A DNA stretch of 64,000 nt, from contig NZ_CAHS01000021.1 of assembly GCF_001050515.1 (NCBI RefSeq), positions 1-64,000 on the forward strand. Reading direction: 5' to 3'. The position numbers and the translations under genes are program-made. Source of the DNA: Erwinia piriflorinigrans CFBP 5888. GTDB taxonomy: Bacteria > Pseudomonadota > Gammaproteobacteria > Enterobacterales > Enterobacteriaceae. Of the stretch, positions 1-8,598 are shown one piece after another (within the stretch, counting starts at the first letter, position 1; every line of letters starts with the position of its first letter). Below the pieces are notes generated by a model. The model had not been told where the DNA came from. It worked only from the letters and a program-made list of their open reading frames with translations, and ran no database searches.

Positions 1-304
1 GCTTCAGCGGCCACAGATCCGGCTCCATCACCAGGGTGTACACCGCATAGCGCGTGCCGCCCAGCTCCTGACTGCTGACCGAGACTTTGGTGATTTTGCC
101 GTTCAGATAGCGCGTGCTCAGCAGCCCCTGGGTGGGAATGGAGACGACGATCGGCTGGCCGAGCAGCGCCTTGCGCTCAATGCGCGCGTCGGTGCTTAAC
201 AGCTGCACGCTCAGTTCAAATGACTGTGACAGCGCTTCGCGCCCACTCAGACGCCAGAACAGCAGGCCGTCCATCGGCAGCTGCACGGTGATACGGTCAA
301 ACAT
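1..304 (-). CDS. vgrG: VgrG spike protein, N-terminal part (cut by window edge)
   Basis: The first 101 codons of a minus-strand gene that runs off the left end. VgrG (TssI) trimers form the T6SS spike at the tip of the Hcp tube and carry effectors. The protein begins MFDRITVQLPMDGLLFWRLS and continues with an LSVQLLS strand and a GQPIVVSI segment, the normal start of the gp27-like domain. The ATG at 304 follows a GGAGAG ribosome site. It is the last T6SS gene seen, downstream of four small membrane proteins. The gp5-like needle and any C-terminal effector extension lie outside the window. The family call is firm; the subtype is unknown. Confidence 0.9.
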   Translation of the reverse strand, partial: MFDRITVQLPMDGLLFWRLSGREALSQSFELSVQLLSTDARIERKALLGQPIVVSIPTQGLLSTRYLNGKITKVSVSSQELGGTRYAVYTLVMEPDLWPLK

Positions 305-653
305 AACTCTCTCCTTAAAGCAGCACCCGCAGCATGGCGGGCGCGATTTTTTTTAGCAGCCACTGGCGACGACAGGGCCTGAATAGCGCATATACCTGCT
401 ATTTTTTAAATTATTGGGATATAAACGCTAACGTGACAGGGAATGATATCAGAGGGGGAAGTCAACGAATTTGGGGAACCCGGACAGTTCAGATACGCAT
501 TATCTTAACGCAGAGTGACCGGGCCAGGCCACTTATCACCTGTCAGTCATTCTGACTCTTTAATAATAGCTATGGTTGACAAAATCAGTTCCAGGCAACG
601 TTTATTCGCTTCATAATGATAATCTATTTCCAGAAACGCTGCTGCACCTCTTC
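305..653. other. Intergenic leader upstream of vgrG
   Basis: No convincing gene. The right part (about 600-650) still resembles decayed sequence of the short relict ORF that follows. A GC stem with a run of T lies near 323-354, but on the plus strand, so it would not end the minus-strand transcripts. The vgrG promoter is presumably here; no clear -35/-10 pair was found. Confidence 0.4.
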
Positions 654-704
654 TTACGTAAAAGATGGTTTCAGCGGAAAGTCAAAACCATATTTAATGC
701 TCAT
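654..704 (-). pseudogene. Relict short ORF, copy 1 of the 37-codon ORF at 2475-2588
   Basis: Reads MSIKYGFDFPLKPSFT and then stops at TAA. The second copy (2475-2588) has CAA at that codon and continues to 37 residues, so this copy looks like a nonsense mutant. After the stop, similarity fades over about 10 codons. Both copies are preceded by the same leader sequence and by the 3' end of a four-helix membrane protein gene. Function unknown; I infer it is part of the duplicated unit in this array. Confidence 0.45.
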
Positions 705-727
705 TGAAATACCTCAAGTACAGATGA

Positions 728-1162
728 TCAGGCCAGCCAGATACCATAAAATATTAATACACTACCTAATGAGACTGCAAACTTAGCGAGTAGCAGAAGC
801 CCGGGAGAAACCCTTTGCGAAAATGATGATATTTCATCATAGCTATGTTCATTATATTTTTGGTGAAATGACATAATATTATTAAAAATTGTACATAGCA
901 TAATCACAAGGAATTTTAAACCCAAGATAGAGGTGAGTGCCCCACAGAATTTTATCATAAAAATACCTGCTATTTCTTTAGGAACTGATGGAAATAGTGC
1001 AAACACTACCTTTAAAATAAAGGCTAATACAAAAGCACCTAAAATTACAGAAAGAAACATCAGACCAAATTTAATCCATGCCTTCCTGTCAAAGAAGTCA
1101 TCTCCATTCCAGATATAAAACAACACACTTATCAGAGAAAATATAAAACCAGTTACAAACAT
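728..1162 (-). CDS. Four-helix membrane protein, array copy A1 (possible T6SS immunity)
   Basis: 144 residues with four predicted membrane helices and a conserved ending FYGIWLA. I place the start at 1162 (MFVTGFIFSLISV) because this gives the same 144-residue length as the three paralogues at 1328-1762, 2040-2474 and 2612-3046; an upstream in-frame ATG at 1213 has no paralogous counterpart. Shared features are YIWNG after helix 1, an MLCT.F segment in helix 3, FH.KYN, and SLGS.L.FYGIWL in helix 4. I do not recognise the family. A position upstream of vgrG and the multiple copies are typical of T6SS immunity genes, but this is inference. Confidence 0.7.
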   Translation of the reverse strand: MFVTGFIFSLISVLFYIWNGDDFFDRKAWIKFGLMFLSVILGAFVLAFILKVVFALFPSVPKEIAGIFMIKFCGALTSILGLKFLVIMLCTIFNNIMSFHQKYNEHSYDEISSFSQRVSPGLLLLAKFAVSLGSVLIFYGIWLA

Positions 1163-1327
1163 ATTATTATTAACCTTGGCGGGATATTTAGCAACGGATA
1201 GCCCCTGACACAATTCAAAATATCGTTTTATTCAAAAATATGGAGCGCAGATGATTTAAAAATTGATTTTTCATGAAAATAGCCAGTTGAAAAACCACTT
1301 TACAAGAACAGTTTACGCACGAATAAA

Positions 1328-1762
1328 TCAAGACAACCAGACGCCATACAACATCAGTGCACTGCCAAATGAAACCACATACTTTGCTAACATCAGTAGC
1401 GTTGAGCCAAGTTCCCCTGCCAGTGATGATAATGACTGATAATTACCTTTATTATAACCCAGGTGGAACCCTATGATTTTACCAAACAAAGTGCATAACA
1501 TGACCACAAGAAATTTCGTTCCCCATAGGCATAAAAAAGATCCTGTTATAGAGACCAGTACCGCTTTCACTGTACTGACCGGCGCAAAAGGCCACACTGA
1601 AAGAATAAACTTTAGAATGACCACAACTGCAAAAGTAACTACAAGGATTAAAACCGGCTTCAATGCAAAAAACAACCATTCCTTCTTATTAAAGTCATCC
1701 TTCCCATTCCAGATATAAAATAATGATGCAGTTAGAAACAATAAAAAACCAATCCATTTCAT
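1328..1762 (-). CDS. Four-helix membrane protein, array copy B1 (possible T6SS immunity)
   Basis: 144 residues, beginning MKWIGFLLFLTASLFYIWNG and ending FGSALMLYGVWLS. It is closer to copy B2 (2612-3046), which shares the MKW.GFL.FLT start and the VWP segment after helix 2, than to the A copies. Four hydrophobic helices and a polar FHLGYN loop are visible. It is preceded by a stretch that resembles the one upstream of B2, including the end of a lost coding region. AT-rich compared with the flanking T6SS genes, which suggests transfer. Function unknown; immunity to a membrane- or envelope-acting effector is the best guess. Confidence 0.7.
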   Translation of the reverse strand: MKWIGFLLFLTASLFYIWNGKDDFNKKEWLFFALKPVLILVVTFAVVVILKFILSVWPFAPVSTVKAVLVSITGSFLCLWGTKFLVVMLCTLFGKIIGFHLGYNKGNYQSLSSLAGELGSTLLMLAKYVVSFGSALMLYGVWLS

Positions 1763-2039
1763 TTTAAATTAATCTTATTGAAATCAATTGCCAATTAATA
1801 CACTTACGTAGACAGCGGTTATAACACTATCAAATTTATCGGCCGACACCTTGTTGGTTTTGTACCTTTTCCTTCGCCTGAAGATGAATAGTCAAAGATC
1901 AGCTTAGTGACAACTCTGCGACTGCGTCACCCTTCCGCACCCAGGAATACTGAGTGCGGAAGGGTGTGCTTTAAATTATTCAATACTGATAAAAACGGAT
2001 TTTCGCAATGACACTTAAAGTTAAAAAAAAAAGGAATAA
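1763..2039 (-). other. Spacer with remnant of an effector-like C-terminus
   Basis: Between copies A2 and B1. Just upstream of B1 the minus strand reads KVSADKFDSVI and then stops at 1784-1786; the same place upstream of B2 reads KMKAERFDSVI. These look like homologous C-terminal stubs of a lost gene that once preceded each B copy, probably a toxin if the B genes are immunity genes. The rest of the spacer shows nothing recognisable. Confidence 0.35.
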
Positions 2040-2474
2040 TCAGCTCAACCAGATACCATAAAATGCCAAACCGCCACCCAATGAAACTAAGACTTTTGTC
2101 AGTAACAGAAGCCCCGGGGCAAGTCGGTAAGCGAAAGATGATAATTTATCATAGCTTTCAACATTGTATTTTCGATGAAATGCCATAATCCTGCTAAACA
2201 TCGTGTATGCCATTATAACAACTAACTTCATTCCCAAGACGGAAAAAATAGACATAAAGACTTTCATTAATAAACCACCTGCTATTTTATTAGAGAAAGC
2301 AGGTATTAACGCAGTTACACCTTTAAAAATAAAACCCAATATGAAAACACCGATAAAAGCAGCGAGGAATTTCAGAAGAAATTGAAACCACTTACCTTTA
2401 TTGAAATCATCATTACCATTCCAAACATAATATAACGAACCAACTAAAGATAATAAAAATGCTACAGCGCCCAT
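2040..2474 (-). CDS. Four-helix membrane protein, array copy A2 (possible T6SS immunity)
   Basis: 144 residues, MGAVAFLLSLVGSLYYVWNG at the N-terminus and GGGLAFYGIWLS at the end. Most like copy A1: both share a second helix with LGFIFK or LAFILK, a following ALIPAF or ALFPSV segment, and FH.KYN.(E/S)YD before helix 4. Its ATG directly follows the stop codon of the 37-codon ORF at 2475-2588, so the two are likely translated together. Function unknown, as for the other copies. Confidence 0.7.
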   Translation of the reverse strand: MGAVAFLLSLVGSLYYVWNGNDDFNKGKWFQFLLKFLAAFIGVFILGFIFKGVTALIPAFSNKIAGGLLMKVFMSIFSVLGMKLVVIMAYTMFSRIMAFHRKYNVESYDKLSSFAYRLAPGLLLLTKVLVSLGGGLAFYGIWLS

Positions 2475-2588
2475 TTAAACCCCTGAAAAATTCAATCCCC
2501 AATTAACACCGTTGTACAGCCACTGCTGCACTTTATCTTGCGTAAAAGAAAATTTCAGCGGAAAGTCAAAACCATATTCAATGCTCAT
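2475..2588 (-). CDS. Short ORF of 37 residues in the membrane-protein array
   Basis: Reads MSIEYGFDFPLKFSFTQDKV and continues to residue 37, ending WGLNFSGV. It lies 23 bases after gene B2 and abuts the ATG of A2. The 16-codon relict at 654-704 is a damaged copy. Two copies in the same local arrangement argue for a real duplicated unit, but I do not know whether the peptide is made. It could be the start of a larger lost protein rather than a complete gene. Confidence 0.4.
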   Translation of the reverse strand: MSIEYGFDFPLKFSFTQDKVQQWLYNGVNWGLNFSGV

Positions 2589-2611
2589 TGAAATACTTCA
2601 AATGCAGATGT

Positions 2612-3046
2612 TCAGGCCAGCCAGATACCATAAAATATTAACACGCTGCCACATGAAACAACACATTTCACCAGAATAAGCAATGACGGGGAAAAAACGT
2701 TTGAAAGAGATGAAAACGCTTGGTAATTTTCTGAGTTATATTTTTTATGAAATCTCATGAATCCTAAAAACATCGTACATAACATGACTACAAGGAATTT
2801 CATTGCCAGAACAGCCGTAAAGGATGCTCCAACGGCCATAGTTAAAAACTTCGCCGTGGAAACAGTAATGACAGGCCACACCAGCATAATATTTTTTAAT
2901 GCAAAACCAAATATAATAGTCCCAATAATCACTCCAATAAAACTTAGACCAAATAGCAACCATGATTTTTTACTAAAATGATCTTTCCTATTCCAAATAT
3001 AAAGCAATGATACAGTTAGAAAGAATAAAAACCCAAGCCATTTCAT
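2612..3046 (-). CDS. Four-helix membrane protein, array copy B2 (possible T6SS immunity)
   Basis: 144 residues, MKWLGFLFFLTVSLLYIWNR at the start and CGSVLIFYGIWLA at the end. Paralogue of B1 (1328-1762). Its 3' flank (about 2588-2640) resembles the 3' flank of A1, while its 5' flank resembles that of B1, so the array arose through more than one recombination. Four hydrophobic helices; no catalytic motif. It is the first gene of the array in transcription order, after ppkA. Confidence 0.7.
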   Translation of the reverse strand: MKWLGFLFFLTVSLLYIWNRKDHFSKKSWLLFGLSFIGVIIGTIIFGFALKNIMLVWPVITVSTAKFLTMAVGASFTAVLAMKFLVVMLCTMFLGFMRFHKKYNSENYQAFSSLSNVFSPSLLILVKCVVSCGSVLIFYGIWLA

Positions 3047-3047
3047 T

Positions 3048-3245
3048 TTAACTTAATCTTATTGAAATTAATGACCAAATAACACATTCGGTGGCTATAA
3101 CACTATCAAATCTTTCGGCTTTCATTTTCATATTGCCCAAAGTGAGGTCGGTGAGGACAAATCCCAACGAAGCGGTATCTGAATCACCATCGCCGGTTTT
3201 ATCCCCCACGCCGACAGAATCTCTGACAATGATCCCGCCCCCCTG
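3048..3245 (-). pseudogene. Open C-terminal fragment of a lost gene upstream of B2
   Basis: A 65-codon open stretch bounded by TAA on both sides, without a good start codon or ribosome site. It reads GGGIIVRDSVGVGDKTGDGD near its beginning and ends KAERFDSVI followed by 17 residues. A related C-terminal stub lies upstream of B1. I read this as the remaining tail of an effector gene that was paired with the membrane protein behind it. The 137 bases between it and ppkA hold nothing recognisable. Confidence 0.35.
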
Positions 3246-3382
3246 TTACGAACAACTTGATCTGTCGCCTTTTTCCAGTCGATTCCAGTGAAATTTGACT
3301 TCTATCCGGGCATATCTATCGCCCCGGATCGACGACAGAGGAACTCCAGGAAAACAGCGCCCGCGTTGCGGCGGGCGAAGGA

Positions 3383-4792
3383 TTAGCTTTGCGGATTTAA
3401 CAGCCACGCACCTTCGTGTTCGATGGTGATGGTCTGGCTGCGCGTCTGGCGGCCGTTGGAGATGCGGAACTGGTATTCACCCGGTGGCAGTTGCAGGGTG
3501 GCAAAACCGTTGGGGGATGGCATCAGCGCTTCGGCCTTGCCGTTGATTTCCACCTGCTCACCGCGTGCCAGCTGTAGCCAGACCTGGGCTACCGGTGCAG
3601 GCGGCGGAGCGACCGGGGCCTGTGCCGCTGGCTGCTGCGCCGGAACGGCGGCCGGGGCAGTTGTGGCAACCTCAGCTGCCGGTGCCTGGCTGGTTTGCGG
3701 CTGCGTATCGTCACCGCCCGAATTCAGCAGCGCACCCACGCCAATCCCCACCAGCACCCCGGCGGCGATCAGCCCCGGCAGCTTGTAGCGCTGTAGTTTG
3801 TTCACCGCAGGCGGCGTGGGTTCTTCATCCTCAACCGCCACCAGCATGGTGCGGGATGCGCCGACTTTAACCTCATGAATGGCGTCGAGATCGGATTCTT
3901 TCAGCTCCATCAGTGCTGCCAGCTGGTCAACGGTCTGCGGACGATCTTCCGCCTGTAGCGCCAGCGCCCGGTCGATGGCGGTCAGCAGCGGCAGCGAATA
4001 GCCCGCCGGACGGCGCTGCGCTAACGGCTGGTAGTTATCCTCAATGCTGCGCACCACGCTGACCGGCGGCGGCGTACCGACAATCAATGTATGCAGCACC
4101 GCGCCCAGCGCGTAAATATCGGTCCAGGTGCCCTGCTCACTTTCATTATCATCGCTGTACTGTTCGATAGGCGCAAAACCCGGCTTGAGCATGGTTTCGG
4201 TTTCATCGGACAGGTTGCCAATCGCCTTACGCGCCGAACCAAAGTCCAGCAGCACCGGTACGCCGTTATCCTGAATCTGGATATTATCCAGTGAGATATC
4301 GCGGTGCAGGTAGCCTTCCCGGTGAATAGTATTAATGGCACCAAACAGCGGCGGCAGCAGCTTGCGGATCCAGGCTTCATTAATGATTTCCGGGCGCTGC
4401 TGTTGCAGGCGCGACAGGGTGGTGCCGCTGTAGAAGGCCGTGCCCATGTAGGCGGTATCGTTCTGCACCCAGAAACGCAGCACATGCAGCAGGTTCGGGT
4501 GGGTAAAACGTGCCAGCAGGCGTGCTTCCTGAATAAAGCTGTTCAGCCCGGCATGGAAGGTCTTGCTGAAGTGTTCGCTACGCAGTACCAGCGTCAGGTC
4601 GTCGTTGCGCACCGCCAGCGAGGCGGGCATAAATTCTTTGATGGCGATAGTGCGTTCCAGCTGATGATCGCGCGCGCGGTAAACAATGCCAAATCCGCCA
4701 CCACCAATCACCTGCTCGATTTCAAACTCATTGAATCGGTAGCCAACCGGTAGTGCATTGGGCATCGTCTGGCTGTTATCCTGTTCTGACAT
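3383..4792 (-). CDS. ppkA: T6SS-associated Ser/Thr protein kinase PpkA (TagE)
   Basis: 469 residues. Residues 1-300 form a Hanks-type kinase domain: glycine loop GGGGFGIVYRA, catalytic lysine in IAIKEF, HRDISLDN catalytic loop and DFGSARKA. A single membrane helix near residues 335-353 (GLIAAGVLVGIGVGALL) is followed by an Ala/Pro-rich linker and a PEGA-like beta domain. In the Pseudomonas system PpkA phosphorylates the FHA protein and triggers assembly, opposed by PppA; both partners are encoded here (12904-13701 and 13698-15530). Starts 30 bases after clpV ends, with GAGAG as ribosome site. The periplasmic C-terminus may sense an envelope signal (inference). Confidence 0.9.
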   Translation of the reverse strand: MSEQDNSQTMPNALPVGYRFNEFEIEQVIGGGGFGIVYRARDHQLERTIAIKEFMPASLAVRNDDLTLVLRSEHFSKTFHAGLNSFIQEARLLARFTHPNLLHVLRFWVQNDTAYMGTAFYSGTTLSRLQQQRPEIINEAWIRKLLPPLFGAINTIHREGYLHRDISLDNIQIQDNGVPVLLDFGSARKAIGNLSDETETMLKPGFAPIEQYSDDNESEQGTWTDIYALGAVLHTLIVGTPPPVSVVRSIEDNYQPLAQRRPAGYSLPLLTAIDRALALQAEDRPQTVDQLAALMELKESDLDAIHEVKVGASRTMLVAVEDEEPTPPAVNKLQRYKLPGLIAAGVLVGIGVGALLNSGGDDTQPQTSQAPAAEVATTAPAAVPAQQPAAQAPVAPPPAPVAQVWLQLARGEQVEINGKAEALMPSPNGFATLQLPPGEYQFRISNGRQTRSQTITIEHEGAWLLNPQS

Positions 4793-4821
4793 AATTGATA
4801 ACTCTCTGATAGCTAATGGCT

Positions 4822-7437
4822 TTACGCCTCAAACTGACACTGAAATTCGCCCTGGTGTAACGAGACGCGCAGGCGACGGTATTGTTCGTCGCGCGCGCTG
4901 GCAGACAGCAGCATCTGGCTCATTTGCGGCAACAGGGTATTGGTAAGAATGGCGTCGACCATGCGACCGCCGGACTCCACTTCGGTACAGCGCTGAACAA
5001 TCTGGCTAATCACGCTGTCATCCACTTCGGAGATGATACCGTGATTCTCCTCCAGCCGCCGCTGAATACGCTGCAATTGCAGACGCACAATGTTAGCCAG
5101 CACCTCATCACTCAGCGGATAGTAAGGCACCACCAGCAGGCGGCCCAGCAGCGCCGGAGGGAAAACCTCCAGCAGCGGTGGGCGCAGCGCCCCGGCCAGA
5201 TCCTCCGGCTGCGGCATCAGCTCCGGGTCGGCACACATGGCGCTGATCAGCTGCGTACCGACGTTAGAGGTGAGAATGATGATGGTGTTGCGGAAATCGA
5301 TATGCCGCCCTTCGCCATCTTCCATCCAGCCCTTATCAAACACCTGGAAGAAAATTTCATGCACGTCCGGGTGCGCCTTTTCAATTTCATCCAGTAGCAC
5401 CACGCTGTACGGGCGGCGGCGTACCGCTTCGGTCAGGACTCCGCCTTCACCGTAGCCGACATAACCCGGCGGCGCACCTTTCAGGGTGGAAACGGTATGC
5501 GCTTCCTGGAACTCACTCATATTGATGGTGATAATATTCTGTTCGCCGCCGTACAGGGTTTCCGCCAGCGCCAGCGCGGTTTCGGTTTTACCCACCCCGG
5601 ATGGCCCGCACAGCATAAAGACCCCGACCGGCTTGTTAGGATCGTCAAGGCGTGCGCGCGAGGTGCGCACCCGTTTGGCGATCAGGTCAAGCCCGTGGCG
5701 CTGACCAATCACCCGCTGATTAAGGGTATCCGCCAGCTTGAGCACCGCATCAATTTCGTTTTTCACCATGCGCCCCAGCGGAATGCCGGTCCAGTCGGCG
5801 ACCACCGCCGCCACCACGTTGGCATCCACCGCCGCAAACAGCAGCGGGGCTTCGCCCTGAAGTTCACGCAGCTGCTGCTGGCGTTCGCTAAGCGCGCTAT
5901 GCAGGCTCGTCTGGTCTTCCACCGTCTCTGCACTCAGCTGCCCGCGCAGAGCGATAATGCTATCCACCAGCGCGCGCTCCTGCTGCCAGCGTTCGTTTAG
6001 CCTGTCGCGCTGTTCGGCCAGCTCCGCCAGCTGCTGCTCCAACTGCGCCACGCGTCCGGCCTCGCCGATGCCCACTTTCGCTTCACGTCCAGCGATATCG
6101 CGCTCAATCTCCAGCGCATGAATGCGATGCAGGCAGTCTTCCAGCTGCGGTGGCTGGGCGCTCTGGCTGACGGCAACGCGCGCGCAGGCGGTATCCAGCA
6201 GCGCCACTGCCTTATCCGGCAGCTGACGCGCCGGGATATAGCGATGGGAGAGCTTCACCGCCGCAGAGACCGCCTCATCCAGCAGCAGGACGCGGTGGTG
6301 CTGTTCCAGCGGGCTGACGGTACTGCGCAGCATCAGCAGCGCTTTCTCCTCGTCCGGCTCGTGCACCTGCACGGTCTGGAAGCGGCGGGTCAACGCCGGG
6401 TCTTTCTCAATATACTTTTTGTACTCCGCCCAGGTGGTGGCACCGATGGTGCGCAGCTGGCCGCGTGCCAGCGCCGGTTTCAGCAGGTTGGCGGCATCGC
6501 CAGTACCCTGCTGACCGCCCGCGCCGACCAGAGTGTGGATCTCATCAATAAACAGGACGATCGGCGTCGGGCTGGACTGCACTTCATTAATCAGCGCCTG
6601 AAGGCGCGCCTCAGATTCGCCCTTCATCCCGGCTCCGGCCTGCAACATGCCGATATCCAGCAGCCACAGCTGCACCTGCTGCAACGGTTCAGGTACGTCG
6701 CCTGCGGCGATACGCAGCGCCAGCCCTTCCACCACCGCCGTTTTGCCTACCCCGGCCTCCCCGGTGAGTAGCGGGTTGTTCTGGCGGCGGCGCATCAGAA
6801 TATCCACCATCTGGCGGATCTCCTGGTCGCGCCCAGCCACCGGATCGATCTTGCCATCGCGCGCACGCGCCGTCAGATCCTGCGCGTACAGCGCCAGCGT
6901 ACCCTGCTGCTGTGGGACTTCACCGCCGGTAGTCTGCGGCGCTGCGCTGACCTGTTGTGCCTCTTTGCTGTCGCCAAATACCTGATCAAACTGCTCCAGC
7001 AGCACATCAACGCTGATGCGGCTGAACTGCGGCGAGATGCCTTTCAGCAGGTTGGCGAGGTTAAAGGTTTTCAGCAGGCCAATCAGCAGGTGACCACCAC
7101 GGATCTGCTGTACGCCAAACTTCAGCGAACCGTAAACCCAGGCGCGCTCCACCGCGCTGTCGATATGTTCGGACAGGTCAGAGACCGCGCTGGCTCCGCG
7201 CGGTAATCTGTCGAGCGCCGCCACGATATCCCGTGTCAGCGCCTCTTCATCCAGTGAAAAATGGCGGATAAGCTGCTGAAGATCGCCGCCCTGATGCTGC
7301 ATCAGCTGGTGCAGCCAGTGCACCAGCTCAACATAGGGGTTACCGCGCAGTTTACAAAACGCGGTGGCGCTCTCCAGAGAGGTAAATAACAGCGTATCCA
7401 GTTTGCCGAACAGTACGGCGCGGCTGATTTCTGACAT
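4822..7437 (-). CDS. clpV: T6SS sheath-recycling ATPase ClpV (TssH)
   Basis: 871 residues, the usual size. It carries an N-terminal Clp_N domain (about 1-150), a first AAA+ module with Walker A GEAGVGKT at residues 226-233 and Walker [11 protein letters not shown], a coiled-coil middle domain, and a second AAA+ module with [12 protein letters not shown] and [11 protein letters not shown]. ClpV hexamers grip the N-terminus of TssC and pull apart the contracted TssB/TssC sheath in the cytoplasm. It lies between tssG and ppkA in the same transcriptional direction. All catalytic motifs are intact. Confidence 0.96.
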   Translation of the reverse strand: MSEISRAVLFGKLDTLLFTSLESATAFCKLRGNPYVELVHWLHQLMQHQGGDLQQLIRHFSLDEEALTRDIVAALDRLPRGASAVSDLSEHIDSAVERAWVYGSLKFGVQQIRGGHLLIGLLKTFNLANLLKGISPQFSRISVDVLLEQFDQVFGDSKEAQQVSAAPQTTGGEVPQQQGTLALYAQDLTARARDGKIDPVAGRDQEIRQMVDILMRRRQNNPLLTGEAGVGKTAVVEGLALRIAAGDVPEPLQQVQLWLLDIGMLQAGAGMKGESEARLQALINEVQSSPTPIVLFIDEIHTLVGAGGQQGTGDAANLLKPALARGQLRTIGATTWAEYKKYIEKDPALTRRFQTVQVHEPDEEKALLMLRSTVSPLEQHHRVLLLDEAVSAAVKLSHRYIPARQLPDKAVALLDTACARVAVSQSAQPPQLEDCLHRIHALEIERDIAGREAKVGIGEAGRVAQLEQQLAELAEQRDRLNERWQQERALVDSIIALRGQLSAETVEDQTSLHSALSERQQQLRELQGEAPLLFAAVDANVVAAVVADWTGIPLGRMVKNEIDAVLKLADTLNQRVIGQRHGLDLIAKRVRTSRARLDDPNKPVGVFMLCGPSGVGKTETALALAETLYGGEQNIITINMSEFQEAHTVSTLKGAPPGYVGYGEGGVLTEAVRRRPYSVVLLDEIEKAHPDVHEIFFQVFDKGWMEDGEGRHIDFRNTIIILTSNVGTQLISAMCADPELMPQPEDLAGALRPPLLEVFPPALLGRLLVVPYYPLSDEVLANIVRLQLQRIQRRLEENHGIISEVDDSVISQIVQRCTEVESGGRMVDAILTNTLLPQMSQMLLSASARDEQYRRLRVSLHQGEFQCQFEA

Positions 7438-7533
7438 GATTGATCTCAGTAGTTAATGTTCTGTTTAAAAACGGCATGATTGCGCAGCGTGCAATCATCA
7501 TCAGACGGCAGTTTGATAAGCCCGGCGCAAGGT

Positions 7534-8598
7534 TCACCGCACAATGTTCACCTGCGGCTCCGGGCTAAAGGTGAGATCGCTGCGGTGCTGTGGCGTAGCC
7601 GGCTGTCCCAGCCAGCTGCTGTATCCCAGCCGGGATGCACCGCCGAGGGTGACGCCCTGCACATCGGCGGCGTCCAGGATCAGCCGCACCTCCCAGAGAA
7701 ATTCAATGCCCAGATACTGACGCACCCAGTCGCGCAGCTGCTGCGCCCAGGGTTCGCCGGGCAAAAAACGCTGATAGCGGGTCATGGGCAGAGGCCCGAG
7801 ATCGAGGCGAAATTTGTGCTGCACATCACGCACCGCCACGCCGAGAAAGGCCGATACGCCGAGGCGCGGTTTACGCCGTCCGGCTCCGAGGCTGGCGCGG
7901 TCGCGGCGATCGACCGGCTGCCAGTGGGGCACGTTTTCCACCAGCCGCACCGGAACCTCAAAGTAATGACTGAGGACTTTTTGCAGTCCCTCGGCATCGC
8001 GTGCGTGACGGGTCAGATGCCCGGCCAGCGCCAGCCGCGAATGCGGGCTGAGGCTGCCCTGTTTTAGCTGCCCCGGCTGCCCCATGCCGATCAGGCTGGC
8101 GAGCCAGCGCTCAAACTGACGTTTTTCCGCCCGGTCCAGCGCCACCGTGGGCTGCGCATCGGCCCATGCGCGGTAAAACAGCAGCGTCAGGCGATGGTGG
8201 AACAGGTCGGTAAAGGCGCTAAGGCTGTTGTCCTGATGGTGGTCGCTGCGCTCACGCGCATATTCCGTCAAATGGACAGGCAGCGGGCCGTTAGGGCCAA
8301 ACAGGCCAAAACTGTAGATTGAGACATCGTGCAGCGCAGTGCCGTCACGCGGCGTCACGCTGGCGATGGCCGCCGGGGCAAAGGCCAGAGACGGCCGCTG
8401 GCCGATGCGCAGCGGCTCGTGGCGCGGCAGCGGGGCGCGCCCCAACGGGTAGCGCTGACCGCCCTGTGCATCCAGCCGCCGCAACAGCTGGAACAGATCG
8501 TAGCGCCAGGGCGTGGCGCACAGCGCCGTCCAGAAGTCCGGCGGCAGACGATGCAGCCGGTGAATTTTCTCTCCCTGCGCGGCGGGCTGCCGTGTCAT
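7534..8598 (-). CDS. tssG: T6SS baseplate subunit TssG
   Basis: 354 residues from the ATG at 8598, which has a perfect AAGGAG ribosome site and overlaps the tssF stop by four bases (ATGA); a longer open frame reaching 8736 lies inside tssF and is unlikely. The sequence has TssG features: LPPDFWTALCATPWRYDLFQ near the N-terminus, RLDAQGG, LGRAPLPRHEPLRIGQ, and a central FGLFGPNGPLPVHLTEYARE. TssG joins TssF, TssE and TssK in the wedge of the baseplate. Confidence 0.94.
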   Translation of the reverse strand: MTRQPAAQGEKIHRLHRLPPDFWTALCATPWRYDLFQLLRRLDAQGGQRYPLGRAPLPRHEPLRIGQRPSLAFAPAAIASVTPRDGTALHDVSIYSFGLFGPNGPLPVHLTEYARERSDHHQDNSLSAFTDLFHHRLTLLFYRAWADAQPTVALDRAEKRQFERWLASLIGMGQPGQLKQGSLSPHSRLALAGHLTRHARDAEGLQKVLSHYFEVPVRLVENVPHWQPVDRRDRASLGAGRRKPRLGVSAFLGVAVRDVQHKFRLDLGPLPMTRYQRFLPGEPWAQQLRDWVRQYLGIEFLWEVRLILDAADVQGVTLGGASRLGYSSWLGQPATPQHRSDLTFSPEPQVNIVR

